Shown piece after piece: positions 31,759 to 39,273 of a stretch of 39,626 nucleotides of DNA (the stretch's first letter is position 1; every line of letters starts with the position of its first letter). The notes beneath the pieces are model-generated. The model ran no database searches and was not told the DNA's origin. It was given only the letters and a program-made list of their open reading frames with translations. Both the position numbers and the translations under genes were made by a program. Source of the DNA: a virus; IMG/VR virus record IMGVR_UViG_3300030382_003464, positions 1 to 39,626 of that record; one strand, given 5' to 3'.

Positions 31759-32971
31759 GGAAATATTTAATTTAACTTTTGATGTAGAAAAATATTATCA
31801 AACAATAGATAAGAACAGTGTCCTTCAAAAAGATGATATTAAATTCCAATCAAAAGGTCTACGTATAGGAGATCATCATTGGAATGGTGGGAAAGAACGT
31901 TCATCTGATATTATTAAGGAAATAACAAAAAGAAATGTTGATTGGACAAATGTTAAGACAATGTATAGATTTCCTAATCTTTCTTTATCTAGAGATAAGC
32001 TTTCTTTATTAAAGGATAAGTATGGGACCAAGGTTATCAGAGATCAAAATAAGGCAGATGTATGTGTTATATCTAATAAGACTATAGAAAAACTTATTAG
32101 TGCTGATATGTACTATGGTGGTACTTGGACTATTAAACAATTCAATAAAAAGAAAATGCCTCAGTTAAAAAACATAATGACTGCTGAAGCATATGTATAT
32201 TTAGAAGGTGCGTTAGAACATCTTCAAGATGATTGGTATGTACACGGTCCAGATAGGTATAACTCTTGGAATACAACTGATCAATTCAAGAAATCTCCAT
32301 TAACATATTTTACAGATGATTTAAATGGTACTTGTTGGAGATCAGAAGAAGATGCTGGTAGTGGTGCATTATATATTGGTAATAAACATCTATCCGCATG
32401 GAATGCAATAAATGATCCAAACAAAATTTTCTTATCAGATGTATATGTGAATGAAGTTTGTTCTGAAGATTCTATTATGCTTGATTGGAAACAATATGAA
32501 AACATTAGAAAAATGTTAGGTGCTACTAGTGAAGATAGAAGTATTGCAATGACCCTTATGGCTAATTGCAAGATTGAAGAGTCTAAAACAGTCCTTGGTT
32601 TATTATTTTATCACTATGGTGATTCAATGAAAGGAACTAATACTTGGAATCAAGTAGCATTTAAAACATTACGTAAACAATTTGATCACTATATGATTAG
32701 TGGTTGGAATTCAGCTCATACAAGTACATTTAGTAGTTTGATAAAGAAGTTAGCTGAAGACAATGCATTAACTGAAGAGGCAATGAAACACATATGTAAA
32801 TTAGTATTTGAAAGAGTATTAATGAGTGGTTGTGGATTTAGTCAGGAACACTGTGCATTTGAAATGAAACTTGAAGATGTTAGATTAACTCAAACTTACA
32901 AAGATAAATTAATAAAAGAAGAGAAGACTCTTTCAGAATTAGTAACGGCAGGGAATGACCTTCCATTTTAA
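31751..32971 (+). CDS. BRCT-like domain protein B, paralogue of the previous gene
   Basis: A 406-residue protein. Residues about 72-115 (MYRFPNLSLSRDKLSLLKDK, then VIRDQNKADVCVIS) parallel the BRCT-like region of protein A. A matching helical block follows (ENIRKMLGATSEDRSIAMTL, then KTVLGLLFYHYG). The spacing I..ML.....DR.....L agrees between the two. Additional unique sequence near 120-230 (WTIKQFNKKKMPQLKN) may be a second lobe. No catalytic motif seen. Position after AAA and VWA genes suggests substrates or adaptors of that machine. Confidence 0.5.
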   Translation: MDKEIFNLTFDVEKYYQTIDKNSVLQKDDIKFQSKGLRIGDHHWNGGKERSSDIIKEITKRNVDWTNVKTMYRFPNLSLSRDKLSLLKDKYGTKVIRDQNKADVCVISNKTIEKLISADMYYGGTWTIKQFNKKKMPQLKNIMTAEAYVYLEGALEHLQDDWYVHGPDRYNSWNTTDQFKKSPLTYFTDDLNGTCWRSEEDAGSGALYIGNKHLSAWNAINDPNKIFLSDVYVNEVCSEDSIMLDWKQYENIRKMLGATSEDRSIAMTLMANCKIEESKTVLGLLFYHYGDSMKGTNTWNQVAFKTLRKQFDHYMISGWNSAHTSTFSSLIKKLAEDNALTEEAMKHICKLVFERVLMSGCGFSQEHCAFEMKLEDVRLTQTYKDKLIKEEKTLSELVTAGNDLPF

Positions 32972-32980
32972 ATTTATATT

Positions 32981-33979
32981 ATGATAAAAGATTCAAATAA
33001 AGAGAAAGTGTTCCTAGAAGCATGTGCTTCTGGGACCTTTCAGTTTAGTTATTCTTCATTGAATAAACTTATATTTTCACCTAAGTTGTTCTATAAGGAT
33101 TATATACTTAAGGATAGGGAGGAGAGAACAGATAAGCATCTGATTCAAGGTAAACTTATACATTTACTATTGTTACAACCAGAAGAGTTTGATAATAATT
33201 TTGTATTACTACCTGCAAAGCTACCGTCTGAAACATTGCGTAAGGTCTTAAAAAATATTACGCTCTACACGGATGCTATAGAGTTGGTTCTAGTTGAGGA
33301 TAAAATAATTTCAGATTCTTTAAAAGAGGTAGGACTATACCAATCATTAAAGGATGAAAATAAACGTGTAGCTAAGGTACGTACTCCTGAGTGTGAAGAC
33401 TACTATAGATTTTTATGTACAACTAATAAAGATATTATAGATGAAGATACTCTAGAGAAATGTAAAGCTTCAGTAGAATTAATTAAAGATAACAAGTCTG
33501 TAATGGATTTGCTTGAAGATAATACTACTGACTTTGAAATGGATTCAATAGAAGTATTTAATGAAGCTCCTCTTAAATGTTCTCTTGATGGATATACATT
33601 TGGACTTAAAGGTATAGTTGATAGATATGTTATAGATCATGATAAAAAGGTGATCACTATCATAGACATCAAAACTACTGGTAAAACCATTGTAGACTTC
33701 CCTGAGACCGTAGAATTCTATAATTATTGGCTCCAAGCAGCCGTTTATATGACACTTGTTGCAAAAAATTTAGAAAAAAAGACTCAAGATTACAAAATTA
33801 ATTTTAACTTTATAGTAATAGATAAGTATAATCAGATCTATAACTTCCCTGTTAGGGAGACTACTATGAATGCCTGGGGAGATGGTATGAGTGGTATATT
33901 GGGCATGGTTAACTACCATGTTAAAGAAAATAGATTTGATCTTCCATATGATTTCTTAACTAAAACTATAAGTTTATAA
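32981..33979 (+). CDS. PD-(D/E)XK exonuclease-like protein (RecE/DUF3799-type)
   Basis: A 332-residue protein. Catalytic core: LKGIVDRYVIDH (D214), then ITIIDIKTTGKTIVDFP with D229-x-K231, followed by the helix YNYWLQAAVYMTLV carrying Q for the Q-x-x-x-Y motif. The N-terminal part (SYSSLNKLIFSPKLFYKDYI, then HLIQGKLIHLLLLQPEEFD) is typical of the RecE/PDDEXK_1-like group (S.S.L...aSP..........G...H...Lep). In phages, such enzymes resect dsDNA ends for recombination, here plausibly with Sak4 and the SSB. Distinct from the PD-(D/E)XK gene at 2938. Confidence 0.8.
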   Translation: MIKDSNKEKVFLEACASGTFQFSYSSLNKLIFSPKLFYKDYILKDREERTDKHLIQGKLIHLLLLQPEEFDNNFVLLPAKLPSETLRKVLKNITLYTDAIELVLVEDKIISDSLKEVGLYQSLKDENKRVAKVRTPECEDYYRFLCTTNKDIIDEDTLEKCKASVELIKDNKSVMDLLEDNTTDFEMDSIEVFNEAPLKCSLDGYTFGLKGIVDRYVIDHDKKVITIIDIKTTGKTIVDFPETVEFYNYWLQAAVYMTLVAKNLEKKTQDYKINFNFIVIDKYNQIYNFPVRETTMNAWGDGMSGILGMVNYHVKENRFDLPYDFLTKTISL

Positions 33980-33982
33980 TTT

Positions 33983-34639
33983 ATGTATAAAGAATATTTT
34001 CAAAAAAGCAAAGTGTTTCTCTATCCTCTGTTAGATATACCCAAAGGACAAAAATTTGTACCAACGGGAACATATTTAGCATGGGAAGGTGAGATCCAAT
34101 TTAGTGACATGAAGTTCATGTGTCTATATAAACAAAGAGAGAGCAAAGCGTTTTTTAAATTTGAAGATAAGTATCTGTTAGGTAATATATTATTTGATGA
34201 CTATCAAAAGTTAGATAAGACTATACATTTATACATATTTGACTTTTCTAAATTTCCACATGATTGGAGAGCATTAATGAATGGAAAATACTCAAGATTT
34301 ACAGATAGATCTAAAAAGATTATAACAGATTTTTTTGAAGGTTCAGGTAAAGTAACAAATTATGTAGAAAGTTATATATATCCAGATTATTATCATGAAG
34401 ATGTAGCTGAAGATTTAGCTGTTGGAATGGATTTATTACAAAAAGTATGGGAATTATGTGACAAACCTAATCTAGAAAAAGAAACTTTAAAATTAAAAGC
34501 GCCAGAAGCTAGGTTGTTTGAAAATAATAATATATCTTTGCAAGATAATTTAAAAAAAAAATCAAATGGCAAAAAAAACAACAGCTCTAGCAATAGAGAA
34601 AAGCATGATGGCAACAACATCAAACTGGGGTCCAAATAA
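33983..34639 (+). CDS. Unknown 218-residue protein with low-complexity tail across a poly-A run
   Basis: Ordered N-terminal part of about 180 residues (KVFLYPLLDIPKGQKFVPTG, LYIFDFSKFPHDWRALMNG, SRFTDRSKKIITDFFEG); conserved-looking in crAss-like-type phages but with no function I know. Its last 30 residues (NLKKKSNGKKNNSSSNREKH) lie downstream of a ten-base A run (34552-34561) and overlap the next gene by 74 bases, an unusual overlap here. One base less in the run would fuse it to the 34566 frame; one base more would end it soon after. So the tail may be a slippage product or a sequencing artefact. Confidence 0.5.
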   Translation: MYKEYFQKSKVFLYPLLDIPKGQKFVPTGTYLAWEGEIQFSDMKFMCLYKQRESKAFFKFEDKYLLGNILFDDYQKLDKTIHLYIFDFSKFPHDWRALMNGKYSRFTDRSKKIITDFFEGSGKVTNYVESYIYPDYYHEDVAEDLAVGMDLLQKVWELCDKPNLEKETLKLKAPEARLFENNNISLQDNLKKKSNGKKNNSSSNREKHDGNNIKLGSK

Positions 34640-35033
34640 GACCTTTAAATTAATTCCAGTCTCTAAAGACTGTCCATACGTAGAAGCAATATTTGATCCA
34701 GGTAGTAAAATACTAGCTGTTATATCAACAACTGCTAAAGAAACTTATCATATGGTAGATAAACTAGATGATAACGGTGATCCTCAAAAAATGAAGATCC
34801 AAAGAAAACAAGATGGTTCTGACATTAAAAAAGAAAGAAGACTTCTTAAAACGTATGCTGAATATTATATTACAGATAAGGATGAGATAGAACTTTTTAT
34901 AAATGGTTTCTGTATTAATGCAGATATGTTTGATTATAAACAATATCTAAATGCAGAAGCAGAACCTCAACCTGATCCAAGAGCATTGCCCGCTGACAAA
35001 GCTACCAATATGAATATAGATTTGGTAGGTTAG
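34566..35033 (+). CDS. Unknown 155-residue protein
   Basis: MAKKTTALAIEKSMMATTSN, then a beta-rich region (GPNKTFKLIPVSKDCPYVEA, KILAVISTTAKETYHMV, AEYYITDKDEIELFINGFC) and a Pro-rich end. The ATG directly follows the A-rich leader, consistent with Bacteroidota-style translation initiation. The order of strands could be a small DNA-binding fold, but I recognise no family. Followed by a strong terminator at 35065. Confidence 0.5.
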   Translation: MAKKTTALAIEKSMMATTSNWGPNKTFKLIPVSKDCPYVEAIFDPGSKILAVISTTAKETYHMVDKLDDNGDPQKMKIQRKQDGSDIKKERRLLKTYAEYYITDKDEIELFINGFCINADMFDYKQYLNAEAEPQPDPRALPADKATNMNIDLVG

Positions 35034-35064
35034 TCAATTTTTTTTTAATTAACCAATCCAGAAC

Positions 35065-35087
35065 AAGGAGCTTAGGCTCCTTTTTTT
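35065..35087 (+). terminator. Intrinsic terminator after the nuclease operon
   Basis: AAGGAGC (35065-35071) pairs perfectly with GCTCCTT (35076-35082) around TTAG, followed by seven T. It ends the transcription unit that starts upstream of the VWA gene. The polymerase gene downstream needs another promoter or read-through. Confidence 0.75.
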
Positions 35088-35105
35088 GGCACTATACATT
35101 AAATT

Positions 35106-35207
35106 ATGAATATAATAATATTTCTAGTAATACTACTTGCTATATTACGCCTTGGAAGATATGCATTAAGAAAAGGCCGTGAAATAGAAGAACAAAAAAA
35201 TAAATAG
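35106..35207 (+). CDS. Tiny membrane protein, 33 residues
   Basis: MNIIIFLVILLAILRLGRYA followed by a charged tail (LRKGREIEEQKNK): a single transmembrane anchor with a short cytoplasmic tail. It begins after the terminator and ends two bases before the polymerase ATG. Its coding status is uncertain given its size; the frame is intact and well placed. Confidence 0.4.
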   Translation: MNIIIFLVILLAILRLGRYALRKGREIEEQKNK

Positions 35208-35209
35208 AT

Positions 35210-37114
35210 ATGAAAAAACATTGGGTAATGGACTATGAAACACTTAAAAATTGCTTTGTAGGTGTATTCAAACATTATAAAACTAATGAGATAAAGATAT
35301 TTGTTATTCATGATCTTAAAAATGATCTAAAAGAATTCTTAGAATTTCTTTCTGACAATATAAAGAATAGGGAATGGCATATATCTTACAATGGTCTTGC
35401 ATTTGATGCACAGATAACACATTATATTATAGATAATGCTGAATATCTGATGAGCATAAAACCATCTGAAGTTACTGAGATATTATATAAAGAAGCTCAA
35501 GCTATTATAGGTAGATCTAATAGAAGAGAGTTTCAGAAGTATCCTGAATGGCGTATGCGTATAACACAAATAGATGTATTTAAGTTAAACCACTGGGATA
35601 ATATGGCCAAAAGATCTAGTTTAAAATGGATAGAATATACTATGGATTGGGATAATATTTTAGATATGCCTATTCATCATGAGTCAGAGATAACTACTCA
35701 AGAGCAATTAGACACTATCGTAGAGTATTGTATTAATGATGTTGAGGCCACCAATGAGATCTATAACCGGTCTAAAAGTTTAATTGGTTTAAGACTAAAT
35801 CTATCTGAACAGTATGATATTAACCTTATTAATGCTTCTGAGCCACGTATATCTAAAGAATTGTTTAGTTATTACTTAAGTGATGATTTAGGTATATCAA
35901 AAAGGGACCTTAAAGCAATGAGAACATATAGAGAAACCATTAAGTTAGATGGAATTATATTGCCTTATGTAAACTTTAAGACACCTGAATTCCAGATGTT
36001 GTTAAATAGATTTAAAACTGTTGAATTAGACCCTACTAACATTAAAGGTGCATTTAAATACTCTGTTACTTATAAAGGTGTAAAGACACACTTTGGATTA
36101 GGTGGAGCACACGGTGCTGCTAGAGCAGGAGTATATGAGTCTGATGAAGAAAAAATTATAATGTCTTCTGATGTTACTAGTTTCTATCCTAATCTAGCTA
36201 TAAAGAATGAGTGGTCTCCCGCACATTTACCTTCTGAGCAGTTTTGCAGGCTATATAACTGGTTCTTTACAGAAAGAAAGAAAATCCCTAAGAATGATCC
36301 TATGAACTATGTATATAAGATTATACTAAATAGTACATATGGTCTATCTAATGATAAGAATTCTTTCCTATATGATCCTGAGTTCACTATGCGTATCACC
36401 ATTAATGGTCAACTAACATTAATGATGTTATATGAAATGATCATGGAAGCTATACCAGATGCTATACCTTTACTACAAAATACAGATGGTATTGAAACAA
36501 TTATTCCTAAATCAGCTGAAGAAGAATATCTTAAAGTCTGTGCCCGCTGGGAGCGCATAACAGACTTTAATCTTGAACATGATAAGTATAAGAAAATTGT
36601 TCTTGCTGATGTAAATAACTATATAGCAATAAATACTGACGGTAAAGCTAAATGCAAGGGACGGTTTGAATTTAAAAACTTAGCTCTGCATAAGAACAAG
36701 TCTAAACTAGTTATACCTAAAGCTATATATGAATACTTTGTTAATGATGTATTACCTGAAGACTATCTTAAGACTAATAAGAATATATTAGATTATTGTA
36801 TTGGTAGTAAAACAAATAGTGGATGGCAACTAACAGCCACTGGCCTAAAGGATGGATTAAAAACTGAAGAAAAACTACAAAAGATAAACAGATATTACGT
36901 TAGTAATCAAGGGATTAAGATTCTTAAAATAAATAAAAATGATGGTAGAATTATTCAACTTGAAGCTGGTCAATGGTTACAAACTGTATTTAATAAGATG
37001 GAACAACAAGAATGGGAAAAATATAATATTAATATAAAATATTATATGCAAACTATTGAAAAAGAAATCAATAATATTCTTGGTGTATCATCCAATCAAT
37101 TAGAATTATTTTAA
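35210..37114 (+). CDS. Family B DNA polymerase with 3'-5' exonuclease
   Basis: A 634-residue polymerase. Exonuclease: ExoI MDYETL (D8, E10), ExoII YNGLAFD, ExoIII EYCINDV, all intact. Polymerase: motif A SSDVTSFYP (D321), motif B KIILNSTYG (K370), motif C QNTDG (D426), where the usual D-T-D is N-T-D; the retained Asp is the metal ligand. Shorter than cellular family B enzymes, as in crAss-like phages. The C-terminus ends NQLELF, a fit to the bacterial sliding-clamp motif QL[S/D]LF (E. coli Pol II ends similarly), so it can recruit the host beta clamp. Main replicase of the phage. Confidence 0.85.
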   Translation: MKKHWVMDYETLKNCFVGVFKHYKTNEIKIFVIHDLKNDLKEFLEFLSDNIKNREWHISYNGLAFDAQITHYIIDNAEYLMSIKPSEVTEILYKEAQAIIGRSNRREFQKYPEWRMRITQIDVFKLNHWDNMAKRSSLKWIEYTMDWDNILDMPIHHESEITTQEQLDTIVEYCINDVEATNEIYNRSKSLIGLRLNLSEQYDINLINASEPRISKELFSYYLSDDLGISKRDLKAMRTYRETIKLDGIILPYVNFKTPEFQMLLNRFKTVELDPTNIKGAFKYSVTYKGVKTHFGLGGAHGAARAGVYESDEEKIIMSSDVTSFYPNLAIKNEWSPAHLPSEQFCRLYNWFFTERKKIPKNDPMNYVYKIILNSTYGLSNDKNSFLYDPEFTMRITINGQLTLMMLYEMIMEAIPDAIPLLQNTDGIETIIPKSAEEEYLKVCARWERITDFNLEHDKYKKIVLADVNNYIAINTDGKAKCKGRFEFKNLALHKNKSKLVIPKAIYEYFVNDVLPEDYLKTNKNILDYCIGSKTNSGWQLTATGLKDGLKTEEKLQKINRYYVSNQGIKILKINKNDGRIIQLEAGQWLQTVFNKMEQQEWEKYNINIKYYMQTIEKEINNILGVSSNQLELF

Positions 37115-37122
37115 TAACTTTG
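37115..37122 (+). promoter_or_regulatory. Bacteroidota -7 box TAACTTTG before the DUF932 gene
   Basis: TAACTTTG fits TAnnTTTG and begins one base after the polymerase stop, 16 bases before the ATG at 37138, giving a very short or almost leaderless transcript. No clear TTG at -33. Confidence 0.45.
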
Positions 37123-37137
37123 TAAAAAATTAAAAAA

Positions 37138-37974
37138 ATGGGACATAAAAAACCAAAATTTACAACAAGGGCTTATTTAGAGACAGCCCCTCTTCCTAAA
37201 CATGGTAAAACTTATACTGTAGTATCACATAAGGAAGTAATAGATCATACAGATGGTCTATTAAAATCACATGGATTCTCTATAAAAAAGCAAATATTTA
37301 GATCTAATATGAATGCCAAGGTAGCACAGGGAATATACTATATTACTTCTGACATAGCTCAATCTGATGAAGATTTAGGTATGATGTTTGCTTGGACTAA
37401 TTCATATGATAAGAGTACACGGTTCCAGTGCGGGATAGGTGCTCATGTTTTTGTATGCAATAATGGTTTGATCCATGGAGATCTTGATACATTTGCTAGA
37501 AAACATACAGGTACTGCTAACTCTGAAGTATCTGGCGCTATTGCTACACATATTGGTAAAGCTAATCATACATTTAAAGAACTTGTTACTAATAAAAATG
37601 ATATGAAAGATATTCCTCTAACTATAACTCAGCAATCTGAACTTATGGGAAGGTTGTTTGTTGAAGAGAAATTACTTGATTCACAACAAATGTCTTGTGT
37701 TAAATCTGAAATGGAAAAAGCATCATATGCGTATGGTGTTGGTTCTGAAACAGCATGGATATTCTATAATCATGTAACACATGCTTTTAAGCAAACACAC
37801 CCAAGGAATTGGATGGAAAATCAAGCTAAGTTTCATAAGTTTATGACTAGTGAAATATTAAGTGCGCATACTATTAAACAGAATGATACACCAAATTCAC
37901 AAGATATTGATGTAGATAATGTAGATAGTAATGAAGAAGAAATAGTAGATGCTAATAATTTCTTTGATATGTAA
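37138..37974 (+). CDS. DUF932-family phage/plasmid protein
   Basis: A 278-residue protein. KTYTVVSHKEVIDHTDGLL, then the segment YYITSDIAQSDEDLGMMFAW, then NSYDKSTRFQCGIGAHVFVCNN, the family signature (N.yD.s.....g....vC.N). The end is acidic (DVDNVDSNEEEIVDANN). DUF932 proteins are common on phages, plasmids and conjugative elements and are thought to affect DNA transfer or replication, but no activity is known to me. Has its own promoter candidate at 37115. Starts 24 bases after the polymerase stop. Confidence 0.7.
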   Translation: MGHKKPKFTTRAYLETAPLPKHGKTYTVVSHKEVIDHTDGLLKSHGFSIKKQIFRSNMNAKVAQGIYYITSDIAQSDEDLGMMFAWTNSYDKSTRFQCGIGAHVFVCNNGLIHGDLDTFARKHTGTANSEVSGAIATHIGKANHTFKELVTNKNDMKDIPLTITQQSELMGRLFVEEKLLDSQQMSCVKSEMEKASYAYGVGSETAWIFYNHVTHAFKQTHPRNWMENQAKFHKFMTSEILSAHTIKQNDTPNSQDIDVDNVDSNEEEIVDANNFFDM

Positions 37975-37976
37975 TC

Positions 37977-38405
37977 ATGAGTGAAGAAAAAAAAGATAAA
38001 CATAACAAACATTATTGGGATACTAAACGTAATATGGATCATACAGGAATACAAAAAGTAATGATGTCTGTACCAGACGGATTAGAATTTAATAAACCTT
38101 ATTCTTTAGGAAGTGATTTTGATATAGATAGAAAAAAGCATCCTGTATATACAGGGGTGGTTAAATATTTTCCTGATGCATTAATGGAAATCTCAAAAGT
38201 TTCATGTATAGGTAATAAACAACATCATCCAGATGAACCCTTACATTGGGATAAAAATAAGAGTCCTGATCATTTAGATGCTTTAATGAGACACTTATTA
38301 GAAGCAGATGACTTAGATGATGATGGAGTATTACATCTTGCAAAGGTAGCTTGGAGAGCACTAGCAGCTCTTCAAAGTAAATTAGATAAAAAAGATTTAA
38401 AATGA
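37977..38405 (+). CDS. dATP/dGTP diphosphohydrolase-like protein (DUF5664)
   Basis: A 142-residue helical protein. The segment FPDALMEISKVSCIGNKQHH, then DHLDALMRHLLEADDLDDDG, then LHLAKVAWRALAALQSKL matches the MazG-related domain named dATP/dGTP diphosphohydrolase (typical: eA...va.v...G..K......DAL.RH......G...D......HLAh.awna.al). The conserved acidic and His residues (D, RH, E, D, H) are present. Phage members remove specific dNTPs, sometimes to permit base substitution in the phage DNA. It shares a four-base overlap with the next tiny gene. Confidence 0.65.
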   Translation: MSEEKKDKHNKHYWDTKRNMDHTGIQKVMMSVPDGLEFNKPYSLGSDFDIDRKKHPVYTGVVKYFPDALMEISKVSCIGNKQHHPDEPLHWDKNKSPDHLDALMRHLLEADDLDDDGVLHLAKVAWRALAALQSKLDKKDLK

Positions 38406-38566
38406 GTAAAAAGAAAGAAAAAACAAATAGAAAGTTAGAAATTTTAAATGAAATTAATTATATAGATAAAAGAATGAAGAAAGCTTGGAAGAAAGATAAT
38501 TCAGAAGAAAGATCTAAATTATTATCTCAAAGAAATACTCTAAAAAGTAAATTAAAAGGATCATAA
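38402..38566 (+). CDS. Small basic helical protein, 54 residues
   Basis: MSKKKEKTNRKLEILNEINY, then DKRMKKAWKKDNSEERSKLL and SQRNTLKSKLKGS: nearly all helix-forming, with heptad spacing of leucine and isoleucine. Its start overlaps the previous stop (ATGA at 38402) and its stop abuts the next start (TAAATG), so translation is coupled. Function unknown. Confidence 0.5.
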   Translation: MSKKKEKTNRKLEILNEINYIDKRMKKAWKKDNSEERSKLLSQRNTLKSKLKGS

Positions 38567-38659
38567 ATGTTAGAAAGAGACATATTATATGCAATTATAG
38601 GATTAGGAATAATTTTATATTTAATTTACAAACATTGGAAGAGAAATGGACTCCTCTGA
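38567..38659 (+). CDS. Tiny membrane protein, 30 residues
   Basis: MLERDILYAIIGLGIILYLI followed by YKHWKRNGLL: one transmembrane segment and a short basic tail, encoded directly after the previous stop and overlapping the next gene by 14 bases. Coding status rests on the tight coupling. Confidence 0.4.
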   Translation: MLERDILYAIIGLGIILYLIYKHWKRNGLL

Positions 38660-38858
38660 TATAAAAAGTTTAACTGATCTAGGTTATTGGCCTGTAGTAA
38701 TACCTACCAGAAATGGAAAAAAATGGAGAACATCCATTTATAAAAAAGTAAAAGGTACTTGGATTAGAGATAAACAAAGATTATTCAATAGCCCATATAA
38801 AGCATATGAGTGGGCCATTGAATATCTTGGTAATATCTATTATGCCGCTGAAAAGTAA
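38646..38858 (+). CDS. Unknown 70-residue protein, last plus-strand gene
   Basis: MDSSDIKSLTDLGYWPVVIP, then a beta-like RNGKKWRTSIYKKVKGTWIR and a C-terminal helix with YKAYEWAIEYLGNIYYAAEK. Compact, positively charged, no family recognised. Its 3' end overlaps the convergent minus-strand virion-like gene by 19 bases, so there is no room for a terminator between the two blocks. Confidence 0.5.
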   Translation: MDSSDIKSLTDLGYWPVVIPTRNGKKWRTSIYKKVKGTWIRDKQRLFNSPYKAYEWAIEYLGNIYYAAEK

Positions 38859-39241
38859 CCGTACTCTATCCGTGCTGTTCCTGCTGCAGAAGATGCTACT
38901 TTTATTACTGACTCAGGAGCTATAGGAATATATAAAAACTCTCCTAATTCTAATCTAGCTATTGTAGCTTCTGAATCTGGACCTTCAGCACAATCTATTG
39001 TCATTACAAGTGTAACAAAATTTTGACCAACATCTCCTGTATTCTTTATATATAAGAATGTTCTTGTTGGTGTTGCTGCTGCAGTTGTAACTATAGCTAC
39101 TTCTCCTGCTGCTGCTATATCAAATCCACCTGTCTCAACAGCCGGTGCTGCTACAGTTGAATTCTTACTATAATCTATAGCAATAGGATCAGATGTAATA
39201 CCAGTACCACTAATCATTAATCTAGTTGAAATTGTTGCCAT
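38840..39241 (-). CDS. Small Ala/Thr/Val-rich virion-like protein, paralogue of the next
   Basis: A 133-residue, almost cysteine-free protein, rich in Ala, Thr, Val and Ile with regular strands: TRLMISGTGITSDPIAIDYS, then FLYIKNTGD, ARLELGEFLYIPIAPESVIK, TARIEYGYFSAA. It reads as an all-beta capsid decoration or tail-fibre-type domain. Its G/C-richer codons and composition differ from the replication genes. The minus-strand gene at its 5' side (39274 on) has the same block order, so they are tandem duplicates. Confidence 0.55.
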   Translation of the reverse strand: MATISTRLMISGTGITSDPIAIDYSKNSTVAAPAVETGGFDIAAAGEVAIVTTAAATPTRTFLYIKNTGDVGQNFVTLVMTIDCAEGPDSEATIARLELGEFLYIPIAPESVIKVASSAAGTARIEYGYFSAA

Positions 39242-39273
39242 TTTTTTTAATTATTATTTATTATTTACTTTTT

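Noticed and set aside
13984-33662. GATCACTATCA repeated at about 13984, 17902, 21769 and 33652, considered as an operator
   Set aside because: Two copies lie in coding sequence and encode the same residues (ITII), and the other two are parts of hairpin stems. Noted but too weak for a regulatory claim.
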